DNA of 64,000 nt, from NCBI RefSeq assembly GCF_023101765.2, contig NC_064221.1:10597465-10661464 (forward strand). The letters run 5' to 3'. This DNA comes from Spodoptera frugiperda. Its lineage: Eukaryota; Arthropoda; Insecta; Lepidoptera; Noctuidae. Shown here one piece after another: positions 48,584-60,690 of the stretch; within the stretch, counting starts at the first letter, position 1, and every line of letters begins with the position of its first letter. Below the pieces are notes generated by a model. The model saw only the letters and a program-made list of their open reading frames with translations, was not told the origin of the DNA and did no database searches. Both the position numbers and the translations under genes were made by a program.

Positions 48584-51500
48584 CTATGAATAGTTCCTAA
48601 TAATATCAATGGCCTGTTGTATCTTCTTCAGTGAGACTCGCAGTTTGTTCTCTTCGACGGAGAGGTTCTGTCGCTCAGCCAGTAGCGCTCGCGCAGTGTC
48701 CGAGTCTCTGGACGCGGACCTTGTGATGTGCGCGCCCTCTATCTTGAGGGTAGTGTTCCGTTTGTGCAGGTCGATTATTTCTTTCCGGCGAACTGAAATT
48801 GTAAGGAATATTATAAGTCTATTGATGTTATTGTTGTGTTATTTCCTCTTGCACCGCTTGCTCTTTGAAAAAAGCTGTTAGGCTGTATATAATATTTAAA
48901 TTAGGTATAACCTGTGTATACCTTAACATGCAAATAAATATTTTGAGTTTGTGTTTATTTATGTAACTCGTTTTTTTTTACTCTGATAACGTATTCATAC
49001 AAATACCCTTATTATTCATTACTTATTATACTATCCCATTCGAATCCGAAGCTGCGGACTACCTAGCTGGTTTACCGGGGCTCTGGCTCGAAAAGCAGGA
49101 GTAGGAACGGGGTGGTTTTTAGTCAGTATGAGTCTAACACTCCCTCTCGCCTCGCCCAAGACGGGAGAAATAATTGGACGATTTAATCTCCTTAAAAAAA
49201 TTCCCTTAACTATATAGCGAATTAAATAATTGATTACCTGCATCATACTCCCGGTAACTCTTCGCCAGAGCTTCCAGTCCGGCCCACGTGGGCTCGTCCA
49301 CTTGACAACCAATGTCACGAGTCAGTCCAGGGGGCGCCACTTCCTCTATGACCTCAGTCACTCCCGCCGCCGAGTTCACAGGCTCGTCCATAGATGTCGC
49401 CTGTGTCGTCGTAGCGGTCGTACACTCCTGCGTCGTTTTCAAAGAAATGATCTTCGCTACACTTGGTATTTTAATCTTAGGATAGTTTTCATATGGTTGC
49501 TGCACTTTTATATTCGAATTTTTAATGTTCTCGCTGTCGAAACCCGGGTTTAAGTCCCTTTTTCTTGTGTTCGGCGTTTTGAACAGTTTGACACTAGTGT
49601 CCGCCATTTTTGAGAGCCGGTTCAGTTCTGAGAAGTTCTTCTCTGCTAGCACTTTAATGCTTTCTTCGTTTGTATCTCCGTTAGATGTGGAGTCTAATCT
49701 CTTCTTGATGAGATTGTTATTTTCGTTGACACACTTGTTGATTTCCGTCAGTAATCTGAGTTGGCAGTTGGGATCGAACCCCAGTCGAGGTTCCTTACAA
49801 TTGTCATCCAAATCTGGATTACTGTATCGACGTTTCCTTTCCTTTAATATTTCTTGCCAGACTTTGTCGTAGCCTGTAATTGAAAAACATAATTTGCTTA
49901 GTAGCATAATATTATTTTTAACGTTTTCCCACGCTAGGATTTTCTCCTGTGTCGTGGGTGCGATTACAAACATACAACTTCCCAGACACATGAAACCCAA
50001 ACCCGAAACAACAATTTGTGGATCACACGAAGAAATGTTTCGTACGGGAATTATACTCGCGTCACGTTGCACGGCAGCCAGTAGCCTAACAACCGCGGCA
50101 ACCGTACAGTCGTCCACTGCTTAATAAAATCCGGTAATTCAATGTTATGTTGTTAAGTACTTAAATGTCTACCTACCTTCTTTGTATTTCTGCGTGACTT
50201 GTGTTAACTTCAACTTGGATAGAAATAACTTCTTCCTCTGCATCGTTGCTCTGTTCTCCGGCTGTACCTCAGTCACTGGCTTGTCTTCATCTATCTCTTC
50301 ATCCTGTGGTTCTTCTTCAGCCGCCCCATTACGCAGCACGTCGAGACGACCGACTGCGGCATACGCGGCTGCCACGGAGTCATTTCTCAGCACCTTGTCT
50401 TGAAGTTCCAACTCTTTTTCTGTAACATTTAGAATAATACATGTCATTTTTATGTTATTAATTATCATTTTGATTATTTTATCGGTCGGAGGAAGTTAGC
50501 TAGTCTTACCTTTAAACTCTTGTAATGTGGCTAACCTCAAATGAGACATGAATTCAACTTTCCGCTTTTCTTTGTCATCTTTAATGCCGTACTCCTCGAT
50601 AATTTCTTCATACGCCTTCAAGTCGTCCTCACCGTAGTCATCGGAATCACTCTCGCTACTACCATCGTCCGCCGCCATTTTACTTTTTGCAAATTCTTTG
50701 TATATTTCACTTTTTACTTTATCTGGTGTAATTATATTATTACGAATTTCAGTCTTTTCAACCACCTTCTTAGTAGGTTCAGGTTTGGCATCAGCTTTCA
50801 CTTCTTTACTGTCTCGGTTCGACAAATACTTGAGTCGTCTCAAACGTTTTCGTTTCTCATAATCGTCTAAAGAACTAACTTCTTCTACTTTGTTTACTTT
50901 AGGTCTGATGTTAGTTATAACTATTTTAGGCTGTAATTTTGAATCCATTTGGTAAGGGCAAGCTATAAACAACTTGTCATTTGGTTTACGCTGGTCTGAT
51001 TTTTTGGGAGCTTCCTTCTTCGGTGCGATAAATTTCGGATAGTCTCGCTTTTTAAATGGTTGATTTACTTTCTCAGCTTCTACTATAGTGGTAATGGGTA
51101 CTTGGTAAACGATTTGTGGGCTAACAATAACAGTTGGATTGGCTTGGATTACTATATCAGGTTTAGTAATATTAGGAAGAGTTTGTAATACATTACTGCT
51201 AGTCTTCAGTACTTGTACTTCTTGTGTCACTATAGTACTAGGTTTTGAAGCTTTGACTTCTGTTATACTTTCAGTACATATTGTTGCTGGTGTCATCACT
51301 GCGGGTGCGATCGCTACTGGCACGGCAACTGCTGTGGCAGCAACAGTAGTACCAACAGTAGTAGATGTAGATATTTCAGGTGCAATTTTAATTTCCTTCG
51401 GAGCTAATTTTGGTTTATTACAATCGGGAGTTTGTGTCACTTTCGAGTTGTTCTTAATCATCATCAAGTTGGGAAATTGAACGTTACTCAGATATACAAA

Positions 51501-52954
51501 GTTCGGTTGCAAGACAACGTTCTTAGTTTCCGTTACTGTTGTCGTCACCTTCTCAGTCACTTTTTTAGTCTTTAAATCTTGTTCCTGCGATGTTCCTTGA
51601 GATTTCTCCTTCACGACTATCTTATTACCATATATTTGATTTTCAGTAATCAAGTTTTCGAAATCATTTTCGTCGCAATTCTCTTGGTGTAATCTTTTCA
51701 GTGCAACTACTTTCGACGAAGTACTTTCATTGACTACGTCTTCTTTACATTTCTTACTTTGGCTTGACAGTCGTGAAGGAGCTTGCAGGTTTTTTGACTC
51801 GAAGTTAGCTCTCTGCAATAACACTTGTGGATTCTGCTGCTGTATCGTCAGCAACATTTTTGGATTCGTGTTGTTCTTATTTTGTATGAAAACTATCTGA
51901 TTCTTTTGTTCATTATAAGACTGTTCTGGTGGTTTACTGAAATTAACTTTACTTGGTTCAATATTAATAGGGTTAAATAAAGGTCTTTGCATAGCTGTGT
52001 CTTTTGCTTCAGATGTTGTATCAACCTTTGGATCCGGCACACGAAACTGACTATCAGTTTTGTTGATCGGTTCACTAGAATTAAGTAATGTACTGATACT
52101 GCTGGTCGGTGGCACGCTAGGCTTTGGTTCTTTGATTTCGGGCTCTTTAGTAGCAGATTTTATAACAATGTTACTCTGTATTTCAACTCTCGGTGACTCT
52201 TTGTTGAAAGACGATGCAAATGGTTTCTTTGTTAAAGAATTTTGGAATGCAGTGTCGGGCGGATTGCTCACACATTTCATATCTATCTTACTAATGGGTA
52301 TACTCGTTTTTAAACTAAACCGTTCTGGTTTCTTTTTGAAATCTTTGTTTGGTAATTGTGATGGTATTGTAACTGTGGCTCCGGATCCTTGTGCCAACGA
52401 TGTGATACTCATTTTTGATTCAGTCGTTTGTGTGTTAGCCACCTCTGGCATGGAAGTAGCTGTTATTATTTCGGGAGTAAAGTGCTCCTCGAAGTCTGTC
52501 TGCTGTTTGGGTAGGTCCTTTGGTGGTTCCATGTCCATGGTCGTCTCAACGTCAACCATAGGTGTATGTGGCTCTTTGCTCATTGTTGGGAATGGCATGT
52601 ACTCTGGTGTCGAAACCTCAGGCTGTATTGGAGGAGGCATAGTCGGTGGAATAATAGGTGGGTATTGAACTGAATTGATGGGTTGAAACGCTGAATATCC
52701 TGGGATTGAGTAGAGGTAGCTTCCAAAGTTTGGGTACCCGTCCACTTGTTTTGGAGTCATGACGCTTGGGTTAGGGTTGGGGATGGACGAGGGGGAGATT
52801 TTTGGAGAATGTGGAATAGGTTTTGTTGGGATAGGAAACACGGGTTTTTCAAACATCATTTCGTCTGGGCGGTATAGTTCTGGAGGTTTTGGTGGAATGG
52901 GTTCCGGTGGTAACGCTCGCTCCTGCTCCAGGATTGGTTTCACAGGAAGGATCA
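48584..52954 (-). CDS. Large low-complexity, probably nuclear protein, 3' four exons
   Basis: The exons complement(join(48584..48792, 49238..49873, 50177..50419, 50510..52954)) encode about 1,176 residues, all in phase 1. The first exon begins at an acceptor (TTCCAG), so the 5' part lies at higher coordinates or outside the window. I do not recognise the family. The first 200 residues are proline-rich. A long serine/threonine/valine-rich middle with few domains follows, then a basic cluster (KRKRLRRLKY), an acidic one (SSESDSDDYGEDD), and conserved-looking helices around KAYEEIIEEYGI and KLFLSKLKLTQ. The C-terminus is a coiled coil (RNTTLKIEGAHITR to LKKIQQAID) ending in TAG. The charge pattern suggests a nuclear scaffold or transcription-related factor; this is inference only. 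Intron 3 of the set holds a family B repeat. Confidence 0.8.
49038..49203 (+). repeat. Family B copy in an intron of the large gene
   Basis: It shows cgaagctgcggactacctag, taccggggctctggctcgaa and cactccctctcgcctcgccc, with an A-rich end. It is antisense to the host gene. Confidence 0.75.
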
Positions 52955-53251
52955 CTGGAACATAGAAATGATTTCTATTAGAATATTGCAGTGGTTTGTT
53001 TACCCTGGAAATAAAATTGTTGTACTTGTGTTTGACTTACTGTATTGTTTCAAGAACTTAGGTACTACTTATGTAGTTAGATTAAATAATTGCGATAATA
53101 ATTCTGCTTAATTGTCTTTGATAGATTCAAAATGTACTACGACTCCCGTAACTACTTATTTATGTACTTTTGATTTTACAGACCAACATCATGTTGCTAC
53201 GAAATCTTAAACTAACCAAATATTAATTTCTTTACGAAAGACATACTAAAT

Positions 53252-53483
53252 TAATTATTATGTTATCGGCTTACTCACGTATTGTTTTGACGAGGAACTC
53301 GACTAGTTTCAAGCCATGCCAGAGGCTCATATTCATGAGCAGCATTCCGAGTAGCAGCGCGACAATCGCCGCGTCGTGTGTCGCGGAATGCTGCTCATGA
53401 ATATGAGCCTCTAGCATGGCTTGAAACTAGTCGAGTTCCTCGTCAAAACAATACGTGAGTAAGCCGATAACATAATAATTAAT
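53252..53483. mobile_element. Long foldback element, ~100-bp arms
   Basis: The arms run from about aattaattattatgttatcg at the left and mirror at the right (cgataacataataattaatt). Inside, cttactcacgtattgttttg, cgactagtttcaagcc and gaggctcatattcatgagca pair with their inverses, leaving a loop of about 36 bp (gcgacaatcgccgcg). Only one or two mismatches are seen (gccatgccag against ctagcatggc). Related single-arm sequences occur near 26460 and 46320. Confidence 0.85.
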
Positions 53484-55309
53484 TCTTTACGAAAATTTCC
53501 GAAAATTGTACCTAAGTTTTTATACAACTTCTGATATCGCTGAATTATTTTTTTTGTTTTAATCTCATACCTATCTAGTATTTAATGTGACCTAGAAAGG
53601 ACGAGCGGTGTTTTTCGATTCATCATTCAGATTCATAACGTCTAGCCTGCCAGGTGCGGCGAATCCGTAGGCAGAGGAGGAATATCACGGTGATTTAACA
53701 GGTTCCCACGGCGTGGGAAGTAGGTATATGATTTCTATTGTTTTTACACAACACTTATTTTCTAACAAATTAAAATGCATGCTAAAAGTAGGAGTTGGGT
53801 AGGTTTGCGATCTAAACAGTCAGTTCTACATTAAGCTTAGTTCTATTCACTGAGAAATATGAGAGTTAAATGTTCAACGTTTGCCTCATTTAAATCCGCA
53901 AAATATATTTATATTTTTGCTCTTTTTTCAAAATACCAGGTGTCGTATTAATGAATTTTGGGTAATTGAATTTTGTTTTGAAACGGTAATATTTCTCAGT
54001 GCACACTTTGTTCTAAGAATAGCAAGCATTGTGTAAGCGTATCTTTCATGCACTATTACCTAATATTTTTAGGTAGGTATTCTAATATAATGTTTATAAG
54101 CACTACTAAGGTCTTTTTTAGAAATAGGCTGATATTGAGGTAGATTGTGCTTTAGTATCTATTAGAATTTTAGCTAAAGTAAGTAAATAGATTGTACCTT
54201 AATATGAATATAGTAGGTAGGTACATAAGCATTAAGTGGTTCTTTAAGACAGGTTGTTTTTTATTAGGTAACCATTCAAGACGATTTCGTTCACTTAATA
54301 TCGTCAAATACCTAATTAAACTCATTTTTAGTAATAGCTTATTCGTATTTATCATATTATACATCATTATCATCACGCTTTTGCCCACTGGGATGGATAG
54401 ATAAGGCGATGGAGCGCCAAACGGCACGATTACAGCATCCTTACTTATCTCTTGTTTCATCGATCTATTCACCTATACATCTTCGCCATGAATCATAAAA
54501 ATATAATCTAAGTAGGTAGGTACCTATACCTATCAATCTCTACCATGAGATTCAGTATATCTAATCTTTCTTGATTTTATTATCTTTTCCTCAAACTGCT
54601 ATTTAATTGTAGGCTATCTACTGAATAAAATAGTCAGGCTATTGAAAAACAGTAGCGTATTTATTCTGGGTTTCGAACCCAGGATTACAATAATTTGATT
54701 TCACCTACTTAGATATCGCCACTCTGACAATTATTGGTAATTTAGTTATTGCATTACGATACGTCTTTTATTTGGTAATCTATATTTTAGCGCTGATTCT
54801 TAACATAGCCATAGCCATCTAACTTGGGACTCGAACCCAGTTACAATTGCCACTGACTGACTTTCTATAATATTTTTCTTTTAAGATCATTTTATTTTCT
54901 TATTACATTCTTCATGAATACTTACACCAAAGAAAATATTCTTCTGCCTCGGATGGGTCACGAATTCCCGAACATTGTCATACCAATAAGCAGGCTTTTA
55001 CACACCACCTATACTTGTTTCTAGTGATCTTGATGTGGTAGATCTTCCAATGTTTAAGATTCTATTTACTTTGGTTCTATCAGTCTATCTAAACCTAGAA
55101 TATCACTGAAACAGTGATTGTGTTCCAAAATACCTAAGTTTTTGTGATAATTATAAAATAACTTGATGTCTTACTCATGAATATACTTTGTAAGGATATG
55201 TGCAATAAATCCCGTGTTTTGTGCTCGTAATCAACTTGGCGTGAAACATTGTGCTTGCCATTTCTGAGACACACTACTTACTGATAGTACCTATTTTTAT
55301 TATTAAACT

Positions 55310-55505
55310 ACATAGCAAACCCTGCGAACTCCGTTTCGCCACCAATGATTTTCCCTGTTTTCCTGCATTTTCTTTGCTATAAAACCCACGGAGCCCGAGA
55401 CCTTTCCAACGAATGCAAAACCGTGGAAATCGGTTTCGTGCGTTCTATAGTTATAGCGTCAGGAAGGAAAACCCAACTTATTTTTATATTAGAATAGATA
55501 AACTT
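55310..55505 (+). repeat. LINE-like 3' end, second copy
   Basis: It shares cctttccaacgaatgcaaaa, ccgtggaaatcggttt and gcgtcaggaaggaaaaccc with 21262-21480. No coding part is attached. Confidence 0.6.
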
Positions 55506-56633
55506 TCAAAAATTTTCAGTTGATTCTCCCTCTAACGTTTTATTGAAATAGATAATATTTCATGATTGCATTCCCCTTCCATTCCGTTGTGTTGGGATCA
55601 CAGACCTGTAGCCTGCAGGTCATCCAGTGGCGCACGGCACGGCATCGGTTCGCAACCTGTTGCGTCCTCCCGACTTCCCGACTCACCCACTTTGTACAGA
55701 TTACCCTCTACACTTTCATACACTACAAAATTATTGTTGTAATTACGTACTTAGGTAGGTAAGTATATTTTTGTGGGTAATTTACCTACTTACTGTTATT
55801 TTTATTTATTCAGCACCCCACCTGACAATTTTGTTTTATGAGGTTTTCTACGAAGCGTACCCGAACAAATCCCATCAACCTACTTGTCATGAAATCCTAG
55901 TACCTACCCACTGTAGTGTGTGACATCTCGCCTTTATAAGTAGCGTAAGTTAGTGTATAAGATAGTTAATTAAAGTTATTCATACGATCAACACATCTCC
56001 TTCATTGCTCCCTAAGTCATTGCATTAAATTACAAGCATAATAAAACCGACATTATAACTGAACGAAATCTACTTATTCCTCCCCCTATTTCACCCGACT
56101 GTAAGAAGGGAATGCCATGCCACGAAGTCCTAGCGTACCCAATGTTAGCATTACACGAGAAATATCTAGGATTCTTTTGGGAGTTTCATGGAATATTTTT
56201 GTTTTAAATAGCCAGTTTTAAGTTAACATCGTGATTTCTAATCTCATTACATGATCATCAAGGCAACATTGATACATTTTTTGTATTTCAGTAGTTCTAT
56301 TTCACTGCAGATATTTTTATTTAATACCTACTTAAGTTTAAATTTAAGAATACCAATGTAGTTGAGTCAATATGAACTACGGTGGGTGACACTGGCGCTG
56401 GGACTTTCAAGATGATCAAGCGCTCACATTGGTTAGTACTTTACCTATGCACGTATGTACAATTGTACATCCTTATTTGGTTGGTGTTGTGATTCGAGTC
56501 GTAAGTTGAGTTAATGTTGAAATAAGTAAACTCAATCAAACCACAAAAAACCTAACAGTTGCAAATAAATATAATTAATTAGTTACAATTTCATCACAGA
56601 GGACGCTCTACTCGATATAACTTTAACCTAACC

Positions 56634-57029
56634 TTACGTGGAAGCCACGCCGAAGAAGAACCCGCCCATGAAACCGACAGAGAAGCAGTTGTTCTTCTTT
56701 ATGAAGCGGAGCACCCGGTCCAGCCACTGCTGGCTCTCGCCCGCAGTCTCCTTCACTCTGTCCCAGTTCACGTTAATGTATCCGAACTCCGCGGCAAAGT
56801 GGAGCAGGATGATGCTGCCCCCGAGGCCCACGGCAGCGATCCTCCCCACTCGCACGATCGACACTCCCGCGCCCCACCCCGTTATAGTCCCCAACAGGAG
56901 ATTCTGGCTAGTTGTATGCTTAATACCATCTATAGTGATGTCTAAAAACGATTGTGTCTCTTTAGGCTTTAGTTCCTTGTCCTGTTTCGGTAGCTGCCGC
57001 AAGTCAGTGTGCGGTATGGGCCGCGCCAT
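56634..57029 (-). CDS. FUN14-domain protein (FUNDC-like), single exon
   Basis: The ATG at 57029 opens 131 codons. The FUN14 domain is clear: LLLGTITGWGAGVSIVRVG, then AAVGLGGSIILLHFAAEFGY, INVNWDRV, and the last helix FIKKNNCFSVGFMGGFFFG ending ASST-like before TAA. FUNDC proteins are outer mitochondrial membrane proteins; FUNDC1 recruits LC3 during mitophagy through an N-terminal YxxL motif. Here the N-terminal 45 residues (MARPIPHTDLRQLPKQDKEL) show no YxxL, so an LC3 role is not supported by sequence. The upstream frame is open but has no earlier ATG. Lack of introns suggests a retrocopy or a compact gene. It lies between the large gene and Atrophin on the same strand. Confidence 0.85.
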   Translation of the reverse strand: MARPIPHTDLRQLPKQDKELKPKETQSFLDITIDGIKHTTSQNLLLGTITGWGAGVSIVRVGRIAAVGLGGSIILLHFAAEFGYINVNWDRVKETAGESQQWLDRVLRFIKKNNCFSVGFMGGFFFGVAST

Positions 57030-58389
57030 CGGGAAGCATGTTTTTATGTTGTTGTTTATCTTTAGGTACAAAATTGTTACGTTTGGTTTGATAGCTTGGT
57101 GGGTGACACGTTGGGCTTGTCATGGTAACAGTGGGCTGCTCTCTGCCCCACTCTGCTCTGTGTCGAGCATAGATCTGTATTTAAGACCTACTTATAGCAA
57201 CTGATGCAATTCGATAGAGATAGATTCCTTCTTATACCACTTTTCTAGATATTCTCATAATTAAGCGTAAAATCCTAATGAGAACTATGCTAGCCAGTTA
57301 GGCTGTTCTATAATTTCAAAAAGATCAAAGGGAACGCGATCGCGGTCCGCCATTGTATTATTGGTTGTGAGAAAAATCTCGACCAATGACGGGCGAGAAT
57401 GCTATTGAGCTCACTTTCATATACAGAATAGCACAGCAGATGGGGCCAATTTAACGTAAAGTGATTTTTGTTCAATCTATTTAATTTTAATTCAATTTAA
57501 CAGTCACCATAGTAGAGAATTACAGAAACTGTCTGTTAATAGTTCTGTGTAGTAACTGTCTATTTATGCGCACTTCTGCCTATACCTTCCACGATTAAAA
57601 GGCGTGATGGTTAATACTATGTAATTTTAATCACGATGTGATTCGATAACTAGTAAATCCTGCGCGATCATACACATACCCGACCCGGTGATCGAAACCG
57701 GTACATAACGGCTGCGCTATTAAGCAGTCCAGTCACAACAAATATGACTACTTGGTCCCAATGTTTCAAAATACCCAATGCAATTATGTTACCGTGGTGG
57801 TGACTAACATAATCCACATTTTACCTATCTATAGATCAATATTGTAAATTCTGTGACGCCGTGATCCTGTAAAAGCTCTTGTACTAGTCAGCATTACAAT
57901 TTGCTCGTGTCATGTGCTACGTTACGTCGATGTGCTGATGCACGATACTGAGACATCCTGCCGAGGGCTCATTGCTGCACTACCTAGAAGCTGCACAAAT
58001 ACTAACTACATGCTAACTTCAAGCTGGGGGAGGGAGGGGTCAAACAAAAATAAAAGTGACTACGCGGGCGGCGCGGACGCGAGACATAGCTCGCTACCGC
58101 GCCGGCTCGCTAGCATGCAACACTATTAATTTCATTGAATGTATTTTTCAATAAAACCATTTTTTCACTTGTTAGGTATTGTCCATATCATATCTAACTA
58201 TTAAATATAATATTTACATGACATATCGGACACTGACACTTGGAATACGACAACACGCCGTCCGCCTAAATGCTGCTCGTGATTGAAAAAAAGATTGAAA
58301 AATATTGAACACCTATTAAAAGCTAAAATTAATAATAACTATCTAAGTTAACGTATAAAGAGGTTTTTTTGTTATAAAATTTCGTGTTT
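57030..58389. other. Intergenic stretch
   Basis: No gene is supported. A GC-rich patch (57960-58175: agctgggggagggaggggtc, gactacgcgggcggcgcgga) ends in tcaataaaacc and looks like the 3' end of a dispersed element; I recall similar moth sequences but cannot name the family. Confidence 0.45.
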
Positions 58390-60690
58390 TTAATTCAATG
58401 TTTCGTTAAACACTGCAGTCGTCGGTCGCGCGGGGTCGTGGTCGCGAATACTGCAACGGGAATCAAGTCTTATCACAAATGCAGTAGAGTTTATATTGCG
58501 AAGCAGATTGCACGCGAGCCCCGAGGGGCACAACTTAGAACTACTTAAGTTACGAAGACCCCGGACGAGCGAAATACAAATAAAATAATCAGCGGCAGCG
58601 ACACTCGCTCCGCGCCCTACGTATATAATTCGTGCATTATCATCGATACATTTGTTACAGCTACATGTTATATCATTTAAATAACCGCACATCCTATCTA
58701 GGTACAGTCTGCGCCGGGCAGTCGTTTATTCGTCAAGTTTGATCATACGGAGTAATCACAAGTCTATACATAGCGGAGTAATTACAATGTATACTTAGTG
58801 GCGACCTTAGTAAGCGTACAGTCCGCGGCCATCGCCGCAATGTGTAGGAACTCGGCACTTTGTCGTTTGGCTTCACTCGCACAGTACGGCACCAGTAGTG
58901 CACTTCTATCGAAACTGATTCTTATAAACTACACGTAAATAAGTTAAAACAATACAAACAGTATAGCGACATGACGTCAGACTTAGCGGTACAGGAGACT
59001 GGCTTATGATAACAATTCATTGATGTGAACGGATGAATAATGGCTTTAACTAGTACCTAATATAAAGTGAAAATTATTTAAACATGTCAATAAGAAAATT
59101 ACGATTTGAAAATGTAATAAATAAGTATAACAATAATGTTTATTGTCAACGAAACAAACATCAAACCAGCAAGTTATTGTCAGAGTATATACAAACACTA
59201 GGTCCACGTTGAAACCAACGTACATACAAACATTCGTATGCTATATATGACTGCTCCCACGGTCCTGTTTTGAACTGTTATATTCACGTGACCGGGATAC
59301 GACATGGACTAGAACGCCCATCTCTTGTGTAACACAACACACCTCAGGCGGAGAATGCAACCAAGCAATTAAACAACAAAACTGAATAACAAATATGTCG
59401 CACGTCGCGTCGTAAGTACATCGTCACCCCACAATACAACAACACAAATACATACAAACTTCAGATTTAAGTCCATACATCAAATAAACATGATTTACTC
59501 AAACCGTTTCGATAAAAGCACACACACGTTACAATATATCAATGAATGAATCAAGTTTCTCGCTCTTGGAAGATACAATTATGGAATACAGCTGTATAAA
59601 ACTTTATAAAATTTGTAGCAACGATTTCAGTCAAGTCAAAATAACTTTTATTACGTGAGACTTAATGTACAATTTGATTTTCATTTATACTCATTCGCTG
59701 ATTCTTTCTTTGCATGTGATTATAAGTATATTAATTTCATTCAAACGAATATTAAAGTTTATCAAATATGATTTAAATTATTTCGTATTGGAGCTCACGT
59801 GAACAAAAGCGGATTTTAACTTTTGTAATGTAATAAATTAACAATCAATTGTTCGAAGCTATTATAATCTCGCGATCTTCTATTCACAACTTACGATAGA
59901 CGAGAGATTTAAGATAATTCTATGATCCGAGATTATAGTTCACTTTAAATAATGAATAGTACATTAAACCCATGATTGTAAAGTATTGTAAGTGGATACA
60001 TAAGAGCCGCGACAGTAAGTTCTTGAAACAATATTAATATTTATTCCTAGTCTGTTATCATTATCACTGTAGTATGGAATGGGTGGGAGTTATGGGGGAG
60101 GAACGTAATCTCAATCAGTATTAGTTTACATGTCACTGTAAAGAGACCGACATTACGAACATTTTGTTCAGATTTCAGGTACTTCTACGCAATGGAACAC
60201 GGTTGTAAGTGCTATCAAAATATTACAAAAAATATGATATTTTCATTTCTTGCCGTGCATTGCAGAGTTCAAAGAAATACTCGTGTTACTAACTGGATTC
60301 ACCAGGTGATAATTTTCTTTGTAATAGGTGTATAGGCACTAGAGTGTGGGTAGTGTCGGCTCGATACATGACATGTGGGGAAGTGGTACAAATCATGTGA
60401 TGGTGATCACATGCGGGGACGAAAACACAACAAAAATATGTATGTAATACAGTGACGTGGTGGCGGTAGTGATAATGCAGCGCATGCATACCATTGCCAA
60501 GTCGGTACGTACTATTATTTTATTTGTATTTTGTTGTCCTCGCATGAGATTACTAGCACGAGATGACGAGTTTTGTACATTGAATAATTTCGTAAAGTAT
60601 TCTGTAGACGTAGTATGGGAGGATTGTAAGGAGTCGTCGGGGAAGCACTGCGGTGTGAGTGGCGCGGGGCGCGCGGCGGGCCCCGGCCCG
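58390..60690 (-). other. Probable 3' UTR and downstream region of the Atrophin gene
   Basis: No separate gene is supported. It follows the Atrophin stop on the minus strand and contains several minus-strand poly(A)-type hexamers (for example the inverse of tttatt near 58727). The length (about 2 kb) is plausible for an atrophin-type UTR, but the end is not defined by sequence. Confidence 0.4.

Larger units (their letters stand above)
52955..56633. other. Non-coding stretch, possibly intron of the large gene
   Basis: No exon is supported. It holds the long hairpin at 53252-53483 and a LINE-like 3' end at 55310-55505. Two short stretches (near 54663 and 54828) resemble a reversed tRNA B box but have no cloverleaf. 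The 5' exon of the large minus-strand gene may lie within or beyond it. Confidence 0.5.

Noticed and set aside
52954..52960. Start of the large protein at 52955
   Set aside because: The codon is GTG spanning a CAG acceptor, so this is an internal exon border, not a translation start.
54655..54850. tRNA gene or tRNA-like B boxes
   Set aside because: Short reversed B-box-like words (gtttcgaacccag, gactcgaacccag) without A box or cloverleaf; most likely SINE debris.
57030..57071. Longer N-terminus for the FUN14 protein
   Set aside because: The upstream open frame starts with TTG; the first ATG is at 57029.
58390..58692. 100-codon minus-strand open frame
   Set aside because: Lies in the presumed Atrophin 3' UTR, with no domain and no codon bias support.
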